A stretch of DNA of 64,000 bases from Winogradskyella undariae (GCF_013285155.1 NZ_JABTEL010000004.1:365099-429098), one strand, 5' to 3'. Counted from the stretch's first letter, positions 51,899 to 61,566 are shown. Notes: a model not told the origin generated them from the sequence alone. Made by a program: numbers and translations.

Positions 51899-54253
51899 TT
51901 AAAAGTCTCCAAACTTAAGACCAATAAAGAAAGTACGTGGTCGGTTAGGTCCGTAAACATAGGTTGAATCTCTTCCTGCTCCGGTATCAAAATCACTTTG
52001 GTAACTGTCAAAAATATTTTGAACACCTCCACTTAATTCTACGTGAAAATTTTCAATAGGATCAAAATGGTAGGTTAGTTTTGTAGTCATGTCAAAAAAC
52101 GATTCTGTATCTATTAGGTCTACAAAACCAGAATCACTAACAACAAGAGGAACAATCATAGAACCAGTATAGCTTCCTGTAACGTCTAGTTTAAAAGCAT
52201 CGCTAACTTCCCAGCTAGAAGTTAAGAAACCATAAGTATTTGGTGATCTTACAAATTCATCTAATAAAACATCTTGTTCTCCTGGTATAGAACCATCAGA
52301 TTCAAATAGTAGTTGATCTTCTTTAAATATTGACTTTTGTACGGTTAAACCTGCTTGGAAAAATAAATCTGAACTTGGTGAAACACTTAGTTCAATATTA
52401 GCACCTGTAACATAAGCACCAGAACCATTACGAGTTTCTTCTAAAATAGAGCCGTTTGATAATGGGGTACCTGTACTTACAATTGTAAATGGATTTTTTA
52501 ATGTGGTGTAAAACCCTTCAACCAATAAATTAGTTTGTGTTTTGTTGAAATCCTTTGTGTAATCAAATGAAGCTGTATAGGCATTTGAAAACTCACTTTC
52601 TAGATTGTTAGATAATATAACAAAACGTTGTTCTCCCCCGACAGAAGAGATGTGTAAATCTTCATTAAAGGCTTGTGGTGCTCTAAATCCTCTAGCATAA
52701 CCACCTCTGAATTTTAGTTCGTCTGTTAGGTTATATAATAAGGTTAGTCTTGGACTTATTACTGTTTCTGAAACATCTGAAGAGCTCTCTATGTCTTGAA
52801 TAGTATAATAGCCATCCACGTTTACATTATCTAAACGTACGCCGATAAGTGCAGAAAATCTCTCTATTGGTTTCCATTCGTATTGCCCATAAACACCTAT
52901 GCTATTTACCTTTTGATCTACAAGACGGTTGTAGCCAATAATAGCATCATTAGTGTCATTTAATTGGTATTCTATACCCGCTGTTACGATATTATTGTTT
53001 TTAAATTCATGATTAAATTTAGCTCCTGCAACAAAAGCTAAATCTTTAGTGTTTCCAAATGCATTATTTGCAGCGATAGAATCTTCAGCAGTTCTTCCGC
53101 CCCCTAATCCACCATAATAGCTTCCTCTATCTGTGTGCTGTAAAGAAGTATAAACACTTAAGGTGTTGGTGTGGTCATCATTAAAAAGTTCATAATCTAA
53201 ACCTGTAAAAACGGTATTATGATCAAGTTCTTCTGTAATGTCACTAAATTGAGGTGATAATTCTAATTTATTTCCACCACGTCTGTATTCTCTAATGGCG
53301 GTAAAATCTAACCCAATTTTACTATTGTCATTTGGTCTTAAAAAAGTTTTTAATCCTAAAGAGTTGTTTTTTAATTCTGTAATTTCACTAAAACCATCGT
53401 TGTTTGCATCGTAGGCGTCACGATCACGGAATATACCGTAAACGGTAACCCCACTTTTTAAATCTTCACTAACAACAGATCCATTAATATTAACGGTACG
53501 GTCTGCTGTTTTTCCATCTATTAATCCTAGGTTTGTACTAATTTCCCAGCTATCATTTACAGGTTCTTTAGTAATCACGTTTATAGTTCCTGCTATTGCA
53601 TTAGATCCAAAAAGGGCAGAACCACCGCTACGCACAACTTCGACACGGTCTATCATGCTAACGGGTATTTGTTCTAATCCATAAACACCATTTAAAGCAC
53701 TAAATACAGGGCGGCTATTGACTAGAATCTGTGTGTATTGTCCTTGTAAACCATTCATACGTACCTGTGTAAAACCACAATTTTGGCAATTGGTTTCTAA
53801 TCGTACTCCAGGTTGATAATTTAAACCATCTGCTAAGGATACAGATTGTGTGGCATTAAAGAGTTTGGGACTTAGTACTTTTACAATTACAGGTGCTTCT
53901 TTTTTACTAATTCTGTTTCTTGTGGCGCTGACTACAACTTGATCCAAGCCAAGTACATCTTCAATCATTTCAAAATTAATGATTTGGTTAACTCCAGGGG
54001 TTAAGGTTAATGGTGTTTCTTGTGTTCTGTAACCTTGCGATTTCACTATTAATATAATTTCTCCAGAGGCAAGGGTTAGGTTATAATCTCCATTTTCGTT
54101 AGTATCTGTGCCTTTTGTTCCGTTTTTAACATAAATACTAGCATATGGGACAGGGGCTCCTTCAATTGTTACCTGGCCCGAAATTGTGGTTTTGTCATTT
54201 TGAGCGGAAATCAATGTGACCATTAATAAGCTAATGAGGGTAAAATATTTCAT
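51899..54253 (-). CDS. TonB-dependent outer-membrane receptor, CxxC in the plug (metal uptake candidate)
   Basis: 784 residues. Signal peptide (ending LISAQ, about 18). A carboxypeptidase-like domain at about 20-105 (ISGQVTIEGAPVPYASIYVKNG). The plug domain at about 115-240 contains NCQNCGFTQVRMNGLQGQY, a cysteine pair, then VEVVRSGGSALFGSNAIAGTINVITK. The barrel ends in FFIGLKFGDF. It lies in the metal-import gene cluster and is divergent from the DtxR-type regulator with a DtxR-like palindrome between, so metal or metallophore uptake is inferred. Confidence 0.93.
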   Translation of the reverse strand: MKYFTLISLLMVTLISAQNDKTTISGQVTIEGAPVPYASIYVKNGTKGTDTNENGDYNLTLASGEIILIVKSQGYRTQETPLTLTPGVNQIINFEMIEDVLGLDQVVVSATRNRISKKEAPVIVKVLSPKLFNATQSVSLADGLNYQPGVRLETNCQNCGFTQVRMNGLQGQYTQILVNSRPVFSALNGVYGLEQIPVSMIDRVEVVRSGGSALFGSNAIAGTINVITKEPVNDSWEISTNLGLIDGKTADRTVNINGSVVSEDLKSGVTVYGIFRDRDAYDANNDGFSEITELKNNSLGLKTFLRPNDNSKIGLDFTAIREYRRGGNKLELSPQFSDITEELDHNTVFTGLDYELFNDDHTNTLSVYTSLQHTDRGSYYGGLGGGRTAEDSIAANNAFGNTKDLAFVAGAKFNHEFKNNNIVTAGIEYQLNDTNDAIIGYNRLVDQKVNSIGVYGQYEWKPIERFSALIGVRLDNVNVDGYYTIQDIESSSDVSETVISPRLTLLYNLTDELKFRGGYARGFRAPQAFNEDLHISSVGGEQRFVILSNNLESEFSNAYTASFDYTKDFNKTQTNLLVEGFYTTLKNPFTIVSTGTPLSNGSILEETRNGSGAYVTGANIELSVSPSSDLFFQAGLTVQKSIFKEDQLLFESDGSIPGEQDVLLDEFVRSPNTYGFLTSSWEVSDAFKLDVTGSYTGSMIVPLVVSDSGFVDLIDTESFFDMTTKLTYHFDPIENFHVELSGGVQNIFDSYQSDFDTGAGRDSTYVYGPNRPRTFFIGLKFGDF

Positions 54254-54290
54254 ATAGTTAAATTATTATTTAGACTTGATTGAATTATAA

Positions 54291-54306
54291 TTTAGGCAAA
54301 TCTAAA
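54291..54306. promoter_or_regulatory. DtxR/MntR-like operator candidate
   Basis: TTTAGGCAAATCTAAA, an imperfect palindrome with TTTAG/CTAAA arms and a 6-bp spacer, in the 101-bp gap between the divergent TonB receptor and regulator genes. It strongly resembles DtxR/MntR-family sites. It lies just upstream of the regulator's -7 element and about 40 bp before the receptor ATG. Confidence 0.6.
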
Positions 54307-54330
54307 AATATGTTTTTAATAAAAAAAATA

Positions 54331-54338
54331 TATCTTTG
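54331..54338 (+). promoter_or_regulatory. -7 element of the DtxR-type gene
   Basis: TATCTTTG, 16 bp before the GTG start at 54355; fits TAnnTTTG. Confidence 0.6.
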
Positions 54339-54354
54339 CATAAATTAAAAACTT

Positions 54355-55008
54355 GTGACTTTAGCAGAAGAGAATTATCTAAAAGCCATTTACCATTTAG
54401 AGCAACAATTTAAAAAAGGTGTTTCTACCAATGCGCTTGCTGAGGAAATGAATACAAAAGCATCATCAGCAACTGATATGGTTAAAAAGTTGGCTGAAAA
54501 AAAGATGGTTACACATGTACCTTATCAAGGCGCAACACTTTCTAAAGCAGGTCGTGATTATGCTGTAAAAGTGATACGCCGTCATCGTTTATGGGAAGTG
54601 TTTCTGGTGGAGAAATTAAATTTCTCATGGGATGAGGTTCATGAAGTTGCAGAACATTTAGAGCACATTAATTCTGATAAATTAGTTAACGAATTAGATG
54701 CGTTTTTAGAATTTCCTATTTACGATCCGCATGGTGATCCTATACCGGATAAAGACGGTAATTTTAAAACTGTTGAAAAAATTATTTTAGCTAAAGCTGA
54801 AATCGGGTTTACTTATAAATGTATAGGTGTAGATGATACGTCTTCTGAATTTTTAAAATATTTAGACAGTAATAGTATTGGGTTAGGTACTATAATTAAG
54901 ATTTTACACAAAGAGCCTTTTGATAATTCTATAAAGTTAGAGATAGAGGATTCTGAAATTGTCGTTTCTCAAAGCGTAGCAAAAAATCTTTATTTAAAAA
55001 AGGTATAG
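54355..55008 (+). CDS. DtxR/MntR-family metal-dependent regulator
   Basis: 217 residues starting with GTG (MTLAEENYLKAIYHLEQQF). An N-terminal winged helix-turn-helix (about 1-60), a dimerisation/metal-binding domain (about 65-140; VAEHLEHI with His and Glu ligands) and a C-terminal FeoA-like domain (about 150-217) are present. It represses metal importers when loaded with Mn2+ or Fe2+. The divergent receptor gene and palindrome suggest the receptor and itself are targets. Confidence 0.94.
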   Translation: MTLAEENYLKAIYHLEQQFKKGVSTNALAEEMNTKASSATDMVKKLAEKKMVTHVPYQGATLSKAGRDYAVKVIRRHRLWEVFLVEKLNFSWDEVHEVAEHLEHINSDKLVNELDAFLEFPIYDPHGDPIPDKDGNFKTVEKIILAKAEIGFTYKCIGVDDTSSEFLKYLDSNSIGLGTIIKILHKEPFDNSIKLEIEDSEIVVSQSVAKNLYLKKV

Positions 55009-55117
55009 TATTCATTTTTTAAAGCTAAAAATTCCATTAAAATATTGAGGTCTAATTGTTAGTGCTTATCTTACGCCCTAATTAATAAGGGAATTTTTAA
55101 TTTTAAAATCTATTTTT

Positions 55118-55927
55118 ATGTCAAATATGTTGAGATCGTGTGTTTTTTGTTTATTCATTTTACTACTTACTGTAAGTTGTAAAAATGAAAACAAACAAGA
55201 TAAGGAAGTTGAAGTGCCTGAACTGATAATAGATGAGATGCCAATGTCACCTATAGAAACTATTGAAAAAGCTTACAATAATGAGGCGTTTTTATCTAAA
55301 GAAGCTATTGAGTTAGATATGGTAATTAGCTTTGGAGGTCAAGAGCGTTTAGATGCAAAAATGACTTATCTAACAAATTCTACAAAAGGTAAAATAGAAT
55401 TAAAGGATGGTTCGTTTATATATTATGATGGTGATAAAGTATTTCATTCATCAGATTTAAAAAATGATAAAGCAGCTCGTTTTGATGCTTATACTTGGAT
55501 GTATTTCTTACTGTTTCAAAATAAATTAAGTGACCAAGGAACAATTTGGTCTGAACTAGAAACTTCTGAGCTTAATAATAAAATGTATGATACACAACAT
55601 TTAAGTTTTGAAGCTAATACGGGTGATGCTCCTGATGATTGGTATGTTGTTTATAGCGATCCTGAAACACATATGGTGGAATATGTTGCTTATATCGTTA
55701 CCGTTAATAAATCTAAAGAAGCTGCGGAATCTGATCCACACGCTATAGGGTATTCTAATTTTAAAACCATAGATGGAATTCCATTTGCTCACAATTGGGA
55801 ATTTTATGAATGGACTAAAGATGGTGGTTTAGGAAAAGTGATAGGTGAAGCAACGTTAAAAAATATAAAATTTGTAACTCCAGAAGCTGATACATTTACG
55901 ATTCCAGAAGGTTTTATTGAGAAGTAA
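55118..55927 (+). CDS. DUF6503-family lipoprotein
   Basis: 269 residues with a lipobox (LLTVSC, Cys at about 21). The mature part ends in a long conserved segment (HMVEYVAYIVTVNKSKEAAESDPHA..., NFKTIDGIPFAHNWEFYEW) of the DUF6503 type, a family without known activity. It is monocistronic, between the regulator and a small membrane protein on the other strand. Confidence 0.8.
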   Translation: MSNMLRSCVFCLFILLLTVSCKNENKQDKEVEVPELIIDEMPMSPIETIEKAYNNEAFLSKEAIELDMVISFGGQERLDAKMTYLTNSTKGKIELKDGSFIYYDGDKVFHSSDLKNDKAARFDAYTWMYFLLFQNKLSDQGTIWSELETSELNNKMYDTQHLSFEANTGDAPDDWYVVYSDPETHMVEYVAYIVTVNKSKEAAESDPHAIGYSNFKTIDGIPFAHNWEFYEWTKDGGLGKVIGEATLKNIKFVTPEADTFTIPEGFIEK

Positions 55928-55934
55928 TAATAAT

Positions 55935-56159
55935 TTACTTGTTCTGAATTAAAACTTTTATTACAAAGATTAAGATAATCTCTATGCCTATATAAAAGAT
56001 GCCATGTATAATGGTGAGGTTAAAAAAAGTAACAAACGCTATTGCGGAAAAGCATAAGCAAATACATAGAATTAGACTACTAATAAAATCTTTTGAAAAA
56101 GTTGCTTTGTTTTCTTTGTAATCGAAGAAGTAAGCTATTAAAATAAATATTATAGACAA
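55935..56159 (-). CDS. Possible small two-helix membrane protein
   Basis: 74 residues from a TTG start; two hydrophobic helices separated by a short lysine-containing segment, ending IKVLIQNK. No family is recognised and no ATG is available, so the call is weak. It converges with the DUF6503 lipoprotein gene. Confidence 0.4.
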   Translation of the reverse strand: MSIIFILIAYFFDYKENKATFSKDFISSLILCICLCFSAIAFVTFFNLTIIHGIFYIGIEIILIFVIKVLIQNK

Positions 56160-56174
56160 ATTCTAATTGATATT

Positions 56175-56199
56175 AAATCCCTTTTTTTTAAAGGGATTT
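56175..56199. terminator. Hairpin between the small membrane ORF and the feo cluster
   Basis: Stem AAATCCCTTT / AAAGGGATTT with a 5-nt loop and a T6 run on the plus strand. It is just after the stop codon of the Cys-rich protein gene on the minus strand. Confidence 0.65.
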
Positions 56200-56200
56200 T

Positions 56201-56341
56201 TTAGTGGCATCCACAACCATCATCACCTCCACAGGCTTTATTCGATTTTTTCTTAGTAGGCAATACGTACTTTTTTGCTAAAAAGAGCACTGCTAATCCT
56301 ACAGCGGAAAATGCTAGTGTGTTTTGGATAATAGTGTTCAT
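56201..56341 (-). CDS. FeoB-associated Cys-rich membrane protein
   Basis: 46 residues read directly from the sequence: a hydrophobic helix (about 10-24), a KKKSNK stretch, then a Cys-rich end ACGGDDGCGCH. This matches the small FeoB-associated Cys-rich proteins found beside FeoB in Bacteroidota, thought to help Fe2+ transfer. It lies 43 bp after the FeoB stop codon on the same strand. Confidence 0.88.
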   Translation of the reverse strand: MNTIIQNTLAFSAVGLAVLFLAKKYVLPTKKKSNKACGGDDGCGCH

Positions 56342-56384
56342 ATATTTCTTTTTTAAAAGTTTTACGTTTTATACTATTACTTCT

Positions 56385-58484
56385 TTAAATTAAGACTTGG
56401 TAAGCCACTAGAGCTACAATATAAGCAAAAGTACTCATGATTACTAATTGATAAATAGGCCATTTCCAAGAGTTAGTTTCTCGTTTTACAATAGCAAGTG
56501 TACTCATACATTGCATAGCAAAAGCGTAAAATAGTAATAATGAAATACCAGAAGCAAAGTTAAATAAAGGTCCACCTAAAATAGGGTTTACTTCTCCTGC
56601 CATTCTATTTTTAATGGTTTCTTCTTCGTCACTACCAACACTATATATAGTTGCTAGAGTTCCTACAAATACTTCACGAGCAGCAAAAGAACTAACAATG
56701 GCAATACCAATTTTCCAGTCGTAACCTAAAGGTCTTATTGCAGGTTCTATAGCATGACCTGCAATTCCGATATAGGAATGTTCTAATTTCTGAGATTCTA
56801 TTTTTTGATGTAATTCTTCTTTCGTTAAATTCTCAGAAGCATATTTTTCTGTAATAATACTTTCTGCATTATTAAAATTATCTCCAGGTCCGTAAGATGC
56901 TAAAAACCAAAGTACAATTGAGATGGCTAAAATGATTTTACCAGCACCAAATACAAAAGCTTTTGTTTTTTCTAAAACTGTTAGTACTACATTTTTAAAT
57001 AATGGTAACTTATAATTTGGCATTTCTACAACAAAGAAGCTCTTGCTTTTTAATCCCATTATCTTGTTTAGTATCCAAGCTGAACCAACTGCAGTTCCGA
57101 AACCGATAAGGTATAATAGCATTAATGTTAATGCTTGGTAGCTTAAACCTAAAATTCGACCTTCAGGAATTACCAAAGCAATAATAATAAGGTATACAGG
57201 TAACCTAGCGGAACAGGTTGTAAAAGGTGTGACTAATATGGTGATTAAGCGTTCTTTCCAACTTTCAATATTACGTGTTGCCATAATAGCCGGAATAGCG
57301 CAAGCAGTACCAGAAATTAAGGGCACTACACTTTTTCCACTAAGTCCAAAGCGGCGCATAATTCTATCCATTAAAAAGACCACACGACTCATGTAACCAC
57401 TTTCTTCTAGAATAGAAATAAACAAGAACAAAAATGCAATTTGTGGAATGAAAATAACGATTCCTCCAAGTCCAGAAATGATTCCTTCTGCTAGTAAATT
57501 AGTGAAAGCGCCTTCTGGTAAAGTTTCTTTGACCCATTCGCTTAAAGATGCAAAAGAACTATCTATAAAATCCATTGGTACACTAGACCAATCATAAATA
57601 GCTTGAAACATTAATAATAAAATGAGTCCAAAAATTAAATATCCCCAAACTTTATGGGTTAATATTCGGTCTAATTTTATACGTAAATCTTTTGCCGACT
57701 TAAGGTCAATAGTTTGTCCTTTTTTAAGCGTTTCGTTTATAAATTGGTAACGCTTTATTGTTTCTTTTTGTTGAAGGCGTTTTAAATCTGTTTTAGATTT
57801 TGTTTTAAAATCCTCAACAGCTTCGTAATTTTTTCGGTCTGTTTTACCAAAATTGACATCTTGCGTAATAACCAACCAAAGTTTATATAATAATTGGTTT
57901 GGGAATGCTTTTTTTAAATTATCAAAATAGGATTCGTCTATGGTTGACGAATTTAAACAAGGCTCTACAGAGAGTTCTTTATGTTTTATAATTAGTTCTC
58001 TAATCTGCTCTATACCTTTATTTTTTCGGGTGCTGACTAAGGCAATTTTTGTTTTAAGTTCTCTTTCTAAATGTGCGATATCTAAAGAAATACCTTTGTA
58101 AGCCATTCTATCAGACATATTAATCACCAAAATTGTTGGGATCTCTAAATCTTTAATTTGTGTAAATAGTAAAAGGTTACGTTTTAGGTTTTCAACATCA
58201 CTAACAACAATGGCAACATCAGGATAATCTTTGCCATTTTTATTTAGAAGTAATTCTATAACAACATTTTCATCTAATGAAGAAGCGTTTAAGCTATAGG
58301 TTCCGGGTAGGTCAATAATATGTGCTTTTACGCCTCTAGGAAGTTTACAAATACCTTCTTTCTTTTCAACTGTAATACCTGGGTAGTTTCCTACTTTTTG
58401 ATTTAAACCGGTTAGGGCGTTAAAAACAGAAGTTTTCCCTGTGTTTGGGTTTCCTATTAAAGCAACATTAATTTGCTTACTCAT
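56385..58484 (-). CDS. feoB: Ferrous iron transport protein B
   Basis: About 699 residues from the ATG at 58484 (MSKQINVALIGNPNTGKTS); the frame extends to 58496. G1 is GNPNTGKTS, G3 DLPGTYSL, and G4-type NMSDRMA. After about residue 290 come the membrane domains with the gating segment GTACAIPAIMATRNIE and TPFTTCSARLPVYLII. It imports Fe2+ with GTP/ATP hydrolysis. The ATG overlaps the feoA stop by 8 bp (ATGAGTAA), so they are coupled. Confidence 0.97.
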   Translation of the reverse strand: MSKQINVALIGNPNTGKTSVFNALTGLNQKVGNYPGITVEKKEGICKLPRGVKAHIIDLPGTYSLNASSLDENVVIELLLNKNGKDYPDVAIVVSDVENLKRNLLLFTQIKDLEIPTILVINMSDRMAYKGISLDIAHLERELKTKIALVSTRKNKGIEQIRELIIKHKELSVEPCLNSSTIDESYFDNLKKAFPNQLLYKLWLVITQDVNFGKTDRKNYEAVEDFKTKSKTDLKRLQQKETIKRYQFINETLKKGQTIDLKSAKDLRIKLDRILTHKVWGYLIFGLILLLMFQAIYDWSSVPMDFIDSSFASLSEWVKETLPEGAFTNLLAEGIISGLGGIVIFIPQIAFLFLFISILEESGYMSRVVFLMDRIMRRFGLSGKSVVPLISGTACAIPAIMATRNIESWKERLITILVTPFTTCSARLPVYLIIIALVIPEGRILGLSYQALTLMLLYLIGFGTAVGSAWILNKIMGLKSKSFFVVEMPNYKLPLFKNVVLTVLEKTKAFVFGAGKIILAISIVLWFLASYGPGDNFNNAESIITEKYASENLTKEELHQKIESQKLEHSYIGIAGHAIEPAIRPLGYDWKIGIAIVSSFAAREVFVGTLATIYSVGSDEEETIKNRMAGEVNPILGGPLFNFASGISLLLFYAFAMQCMSTLAIVKRETNSWKWPIYQLVIMSTFAYIVALVAYQVLI

Positions 58485-58704
58485 GCGCAGTTTCAATTAT
58501 AATATGAATAGCAGTTTCTTTTCTAATAGCTAAATGTGTACCATTTATATTTAGGTACAATGGGTCTGCAAAAGGTGCGACTTGTACAAGCTCTACCGTA
58601 TTCCCAGGTAAACATCCCATTTCAAGAAGTTTTAATGGAATATGAATAGAGGACACATCTATAATGATACCTTGTTGTCCACGTTTTAATTCTGCTAATG
58701 TCAA
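58477..58704 (-). CDS. feoA: Ferrous iron transport protein A
   Basis: 75 residues starting at a TTG (complement of 58702-58704). SH3-like FeoA fold: MTLAELKRGQQGIIIDVS and LLEMGCLPGNTVELVQ. It interacts with FeoB. A TACTTTTG -7 element lies at 58736-58743. No in-frame ATG exists upstream, so the TTG start is accepted. Confidence 0.95.
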   Translation of the reverse strand: MTLAELKRGQQGIIIDVSSIHIPLKLLEMGCLPGNTVELVQVAPFADPLYLNINGTHLAIRKETAIHIIIETAHE

Positions 58705-58735
58705 TCTTTGCTTATTTAGAATTGTTTTAAAGAAG

Positions 58736-58743
58736 CAAAAGTA
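58736..58743 (-). promoter_or_regulatory. -7 element of feoA
   Basis: TACTTTTG on the minus strand, about 32 bp before the TTG start; matches TAnnTTTG. Confidence 0.6.
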
Positions 58744-58802
58744 AGAGAAATTTATTAGTGTAAGAAGCTAGATAAGGAATATTTAACGGCTTTATCGATT
58801 TC

Positions 58803-59483
58803 TTACTGCTTATCAAAATACCTTAAAGTTTCTATGTCTTCTATAAGGCGCTTTATATCTTCAGGTTTAGTACCGTCGTAAAAACCTCTAATTTGACGTT
58901 TTTTGTCAACAAGTATAAAGTTTTCGGTATGTATCATATCATATTGATCACCATTACCGTCTGTCTTAACTGCTAAGTAGCTTTTTCTAGCCAGTTCGTA
59001 GATTTGTTTTTTATCACCAGTTACAAGGTTCCATTTTTGGTCATTAACACCTTTTTCTAAAGCGTATTTTTTTAATTGGGCAACACTATCAATTTCAGGT
59101 GTTACAGAATGTGAAAGCAGCATTACATCATCGTCACCCATAATTGCTTTTTGTACTTCAGCCATATGGCCTGTCATTATTGGGCAAATGGTTTGGCATG
59201 TTGTGAAAAAGAAATCAGCGACATAGATCTTGTCTTTGTAATCGTCTTGTGTTATCGTTTTTCCGTTTTGGTTGGTTAAACTAAAGTCAGCAATTTTGTG
59301 ATATTTTAATTGATATTGAATTGTGCTATCTACTAATTCTTCACTCACCATTCCTGGTTGATAAATGGGTAAATTTTGTTTTACATTAAGAATATTATAG
59401 ATAATTACAAGGATAATAACTGAAAGTACAGAAAAAAAGATTCCAAATTTTTTATAGCCTTTAAAGAACGCAAGAAATGACAT
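58803..59483 (-). CDS. SCO-family copper chaperone/thioredoxin-like protein
   Basis: About 226 residues from the ATG at 59483. A membrane anchor (about 12-30) is followed by a Trx-like fold with CQTIC (the CxxxC copper site) and the distal histidine in MIHTENFILVD. It matures the CuA centre of cytochrome oxidase in the family. The -7 element TATTTTTG (59512-59519) lies just upstream of this ATG, so an ATG at 59510 would be ahead of the transcript start. No oxidase genes are adjacent. Confidence 0.9.
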   Translation of the reverse strand: MSFLAFFKGYKKFGIFFSVLSVIILVIIYNILNVKQNLPIYQPGMVSEELVDSTIQYQLKYHKIADFSLTNQNGKTITQDDYKDKIYVADFFFTTCQTICPIMTGHMAEVQKAIMGDDDVMLLSHSVTPEIDSVAQLKKYALEKGVNDQKWNLVTGDKKQIYELARKSYLAVKTDGNGDQYDMIHTENFILVDKKRQIRGFYDGTKPEDIKRLIEDIETLRYFDKQ

Positions 59484-59511
59484 TATGTATGTGTTAAAGA
59501 TAGTTGTCATA

Positions 59512-59519
59512 CAAAAATA
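59512..59519 (-). promoter_or_regulatory. -7 element of the SCO gene
   Basis: TATTTTTG on the minus strand. Its position fixes the ATG at 59483 as the start. Confidence 0.6.
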
Positions 59520-59568
59520 CGACTGTATCTCAATAAAAGCTTTATTTTTAACAATAAAAACCATTGCT

Positions 59569-61503
59569 ATGAAACAATTTTTGGGATGCTTAATCCTGGC
59601 ATTCACACTACAAATGAATGCTCAAGATTTTCATGATACATTAAATGAAATTCGTGATGCGGAAGCTAAATCTGCAATGAATCAAATTCTAAGCAGTCAG
59701 AATACTAATACAGGAAATTATGATGTAAAATATCACCGATTAGAGTTCGATATAGATCCGTCTGTAGCATCAATTTCTGGAGATGTAACCACTTATTTCG
59801 AAGCTAAAGAAGACGTGTCTGAAATCACTTTTGATTTGGCTGATAATATGATTGTTTCTCAAGTTTTACAAAGAGGAACAGCTTTAAGTTTTACTCAAAA
59901 TACAGATGACGAGTTGGTGATTACATTACCAGTTATACAAAATTTAGGAGTTTTAGACTCGTTAACTGTAAGTTATTCCGGTAATCCTGTAAGTTCGGGG
60001 TTTGATTCTTTTGAGCAAACCACACATAATGGAGATCCTATTATTTGGACACTTTCTGAACCTTACGGTGCTAAAGGTTGGTGGCCTTGTAAGCAAGATT
60101 TAATAGATAAAATAGATGAGATTGATGTTTATATTACAACGCCAGAGCTTAATCCTTCAAGCGAAAGTTATGTTGCCGTTTCTAATGGCTTAGAACAGAG
60201 TCAGACCATAATTGGTTCAGAAAAAACAACTCATTTTAAACATAGTCACCCCATTCCTGCATATTTAATTGCTATTGCAGTTACTAATTATGAGGTGTAT
60301 TCGCATCAGGTTCCTAATGATGGAAATCCTTTTGATATCGTCAACTATGTATATCCAGAAAACCTAACAAGTGCACAAGCTAGTACAGAAGTTACTGTAG
60401 ATATCATGAATTTTTTCACTAATAAATTTGAAGAATATCCTTATGCAGACGAAAAATATGGACATGCCCAATTTGGTTGGGGAGGCGGTATGGAGCATAC
60501 AACCGTTTCTTTTATGGGGTCGTTTAGTAGAAGTCTTATTGCACATGAATTAGCGCACCAATGGTTTGGTAATAAAATTACCTGTGGTAGTTGGAAAGAT
60601 ATTTGGCTTAACGAAGGTTTTGCAACCTATTTAGCTGGTTTAGTTATTGAAGATTTAGATGGTGAAGAAACTTTTAAATCTTGGAGACAACAAACCGTTT
60701 CTAGTATTACCTCTCAACCTGGAGGTGCTGTTTATCTTACCGATCAAGATACAACGAGTATAAGTCGAATTTTTAGCAGTCGTTTAAGTTATAATAAGGG
60801 AGCGATGGTGCTACATCAATTACGAAAAAAATTAGGAGACACCGATTTTTATCAGGGTTTACAAGATTATTTAACGACACCAACATTAGCTTATGATTAT
60901 GCTAAAACGGATGATTTTATTACTGCAATGGAATTATCTACAGGTGAAGATTTAGGTGAGTTTTTCGATGATTGGGTTTATAATGAAGGCTATCCAAGTT
61001 ATGAGGTTAACTGGAGCCAAAATGGAAATCAGTTACAGCTTACGTTAGCGCAAACTCAAAGTGATGAATCTGTTTCTTTTTTCGAAGCCGGAGTATCTAT
61101 TAGGATTTTAGGGAGTTTGGGAGAAAGTATAGACGTCGTTTTAGATCATACAATTAATAATGAAGAGTTTTTAGAAACTGTTGATTTTACAGTAGATGAG
61201 GTGTTATTTGATCCCGATTATCATTTAATTTCAAAAAACAATACGGTAACTTTAGGTACTGATGATTATGATTTTAATACAGAAATAACCCTGTATCCAA
61301 ATCCTACAACCTCTTTAATTCATATTGAAAAACCAGAGCAGACTACTATAAATAGTATAAAAATATATAATAGTTTAGGGCAATTGTTACTCGAACAAAA
61401 TTGGAGTCCTCAAGTAGATTTAACGGCGTTGTCTTCGGGGTTATTATTTGTTCAATTTCAAACAGATGATCAAATCGTCAATAAACGAATTATAAAAAAT
61501 TAG
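59569..61503 (+). CDS. M1-family zinc aminopeptidase with T9SS C-terminal sorting domain
   Basis: 644 residues from the ATG at 59569 (signal peptide ending MNAQ, about 19). The catalytic zinc motif is HELAHQWF (about 325) with the second Glu in NEGFATYL; the exopeptidase GGGMEH precedes it. The C-terminal 75 residues (YPNPTTSLIHIEKPEQ... KRIIKN) form a type A sorting domain, so it is secreted or surface-anchored by the type IX system. It probably trims peptides outside the cell. Confidence 0.93.
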   Translation: MKQFLGCLILAFTLQMNAQDFHDTLNEIRDAEAKSAMNQILSSQNTNTGNYDVKYHRLEFDIDPSVASISGDVTTYFEAKEDVSEITFDLADNMIVSQVLQRGTALSFTQNTDDELVITLPVIQNLGVLDSLTVSYSGNPVSSGFDSFEQTTHNGDPIIWTLSEPYGAKGWWPCKQDLIDKIDEIDVYITTPELNPSSESYVAVSNGLEQSQTIIGSEKTTHFKHSHPIPAYLIAIAVTNYEVYSHQVPNDGNPFDIVNYVYPENLTSAQASTEVTVDIMNFFTNKFEEYPYADEKYGHAQFGWGGGMEHTTVSFMGSFSRSLIAHELAHQWFGNKITCGSWKDIWLNEGFATYLAGLVIEDLDGEETFKSWRQQTVSSITSQPGGAVYLTDQDTTSISRIFSSRLSYNKGAMVLHQLRKKLGDTDFYQGLQDYLTTPTLAYDYAKTDDFITAMELSTGEDLGEFFDDWVYNEGYPSYEVNWSQNGNQLQLTLAQTQSDESVSFFEAGVSIRILGSLGESIDVVLDHTINNEEFLETVDFTVDEVLFDPDYHLISKNNTVTLGTDDYDFNTEITLYPNPTTSLIHIEKPEQTTINSIKIYNSLGQLLLEQNWSPQVDLTALSSGLLFVQFQTDDQIVNKRIIKN

Positions 61504-61566
61504 TGTAGGTCTGAATTTTAATATATTACCAATTGTTAAGTAATATATCATTTCATATAAAAACCT

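Noticed and set aside
56201..56341. Zinc-finger DNA-binding protein as identity of the Cys-rich ORF
   Set aside because: The hydrophobic helix and position after feoB favour the FeoB-associated Cys-rich family.
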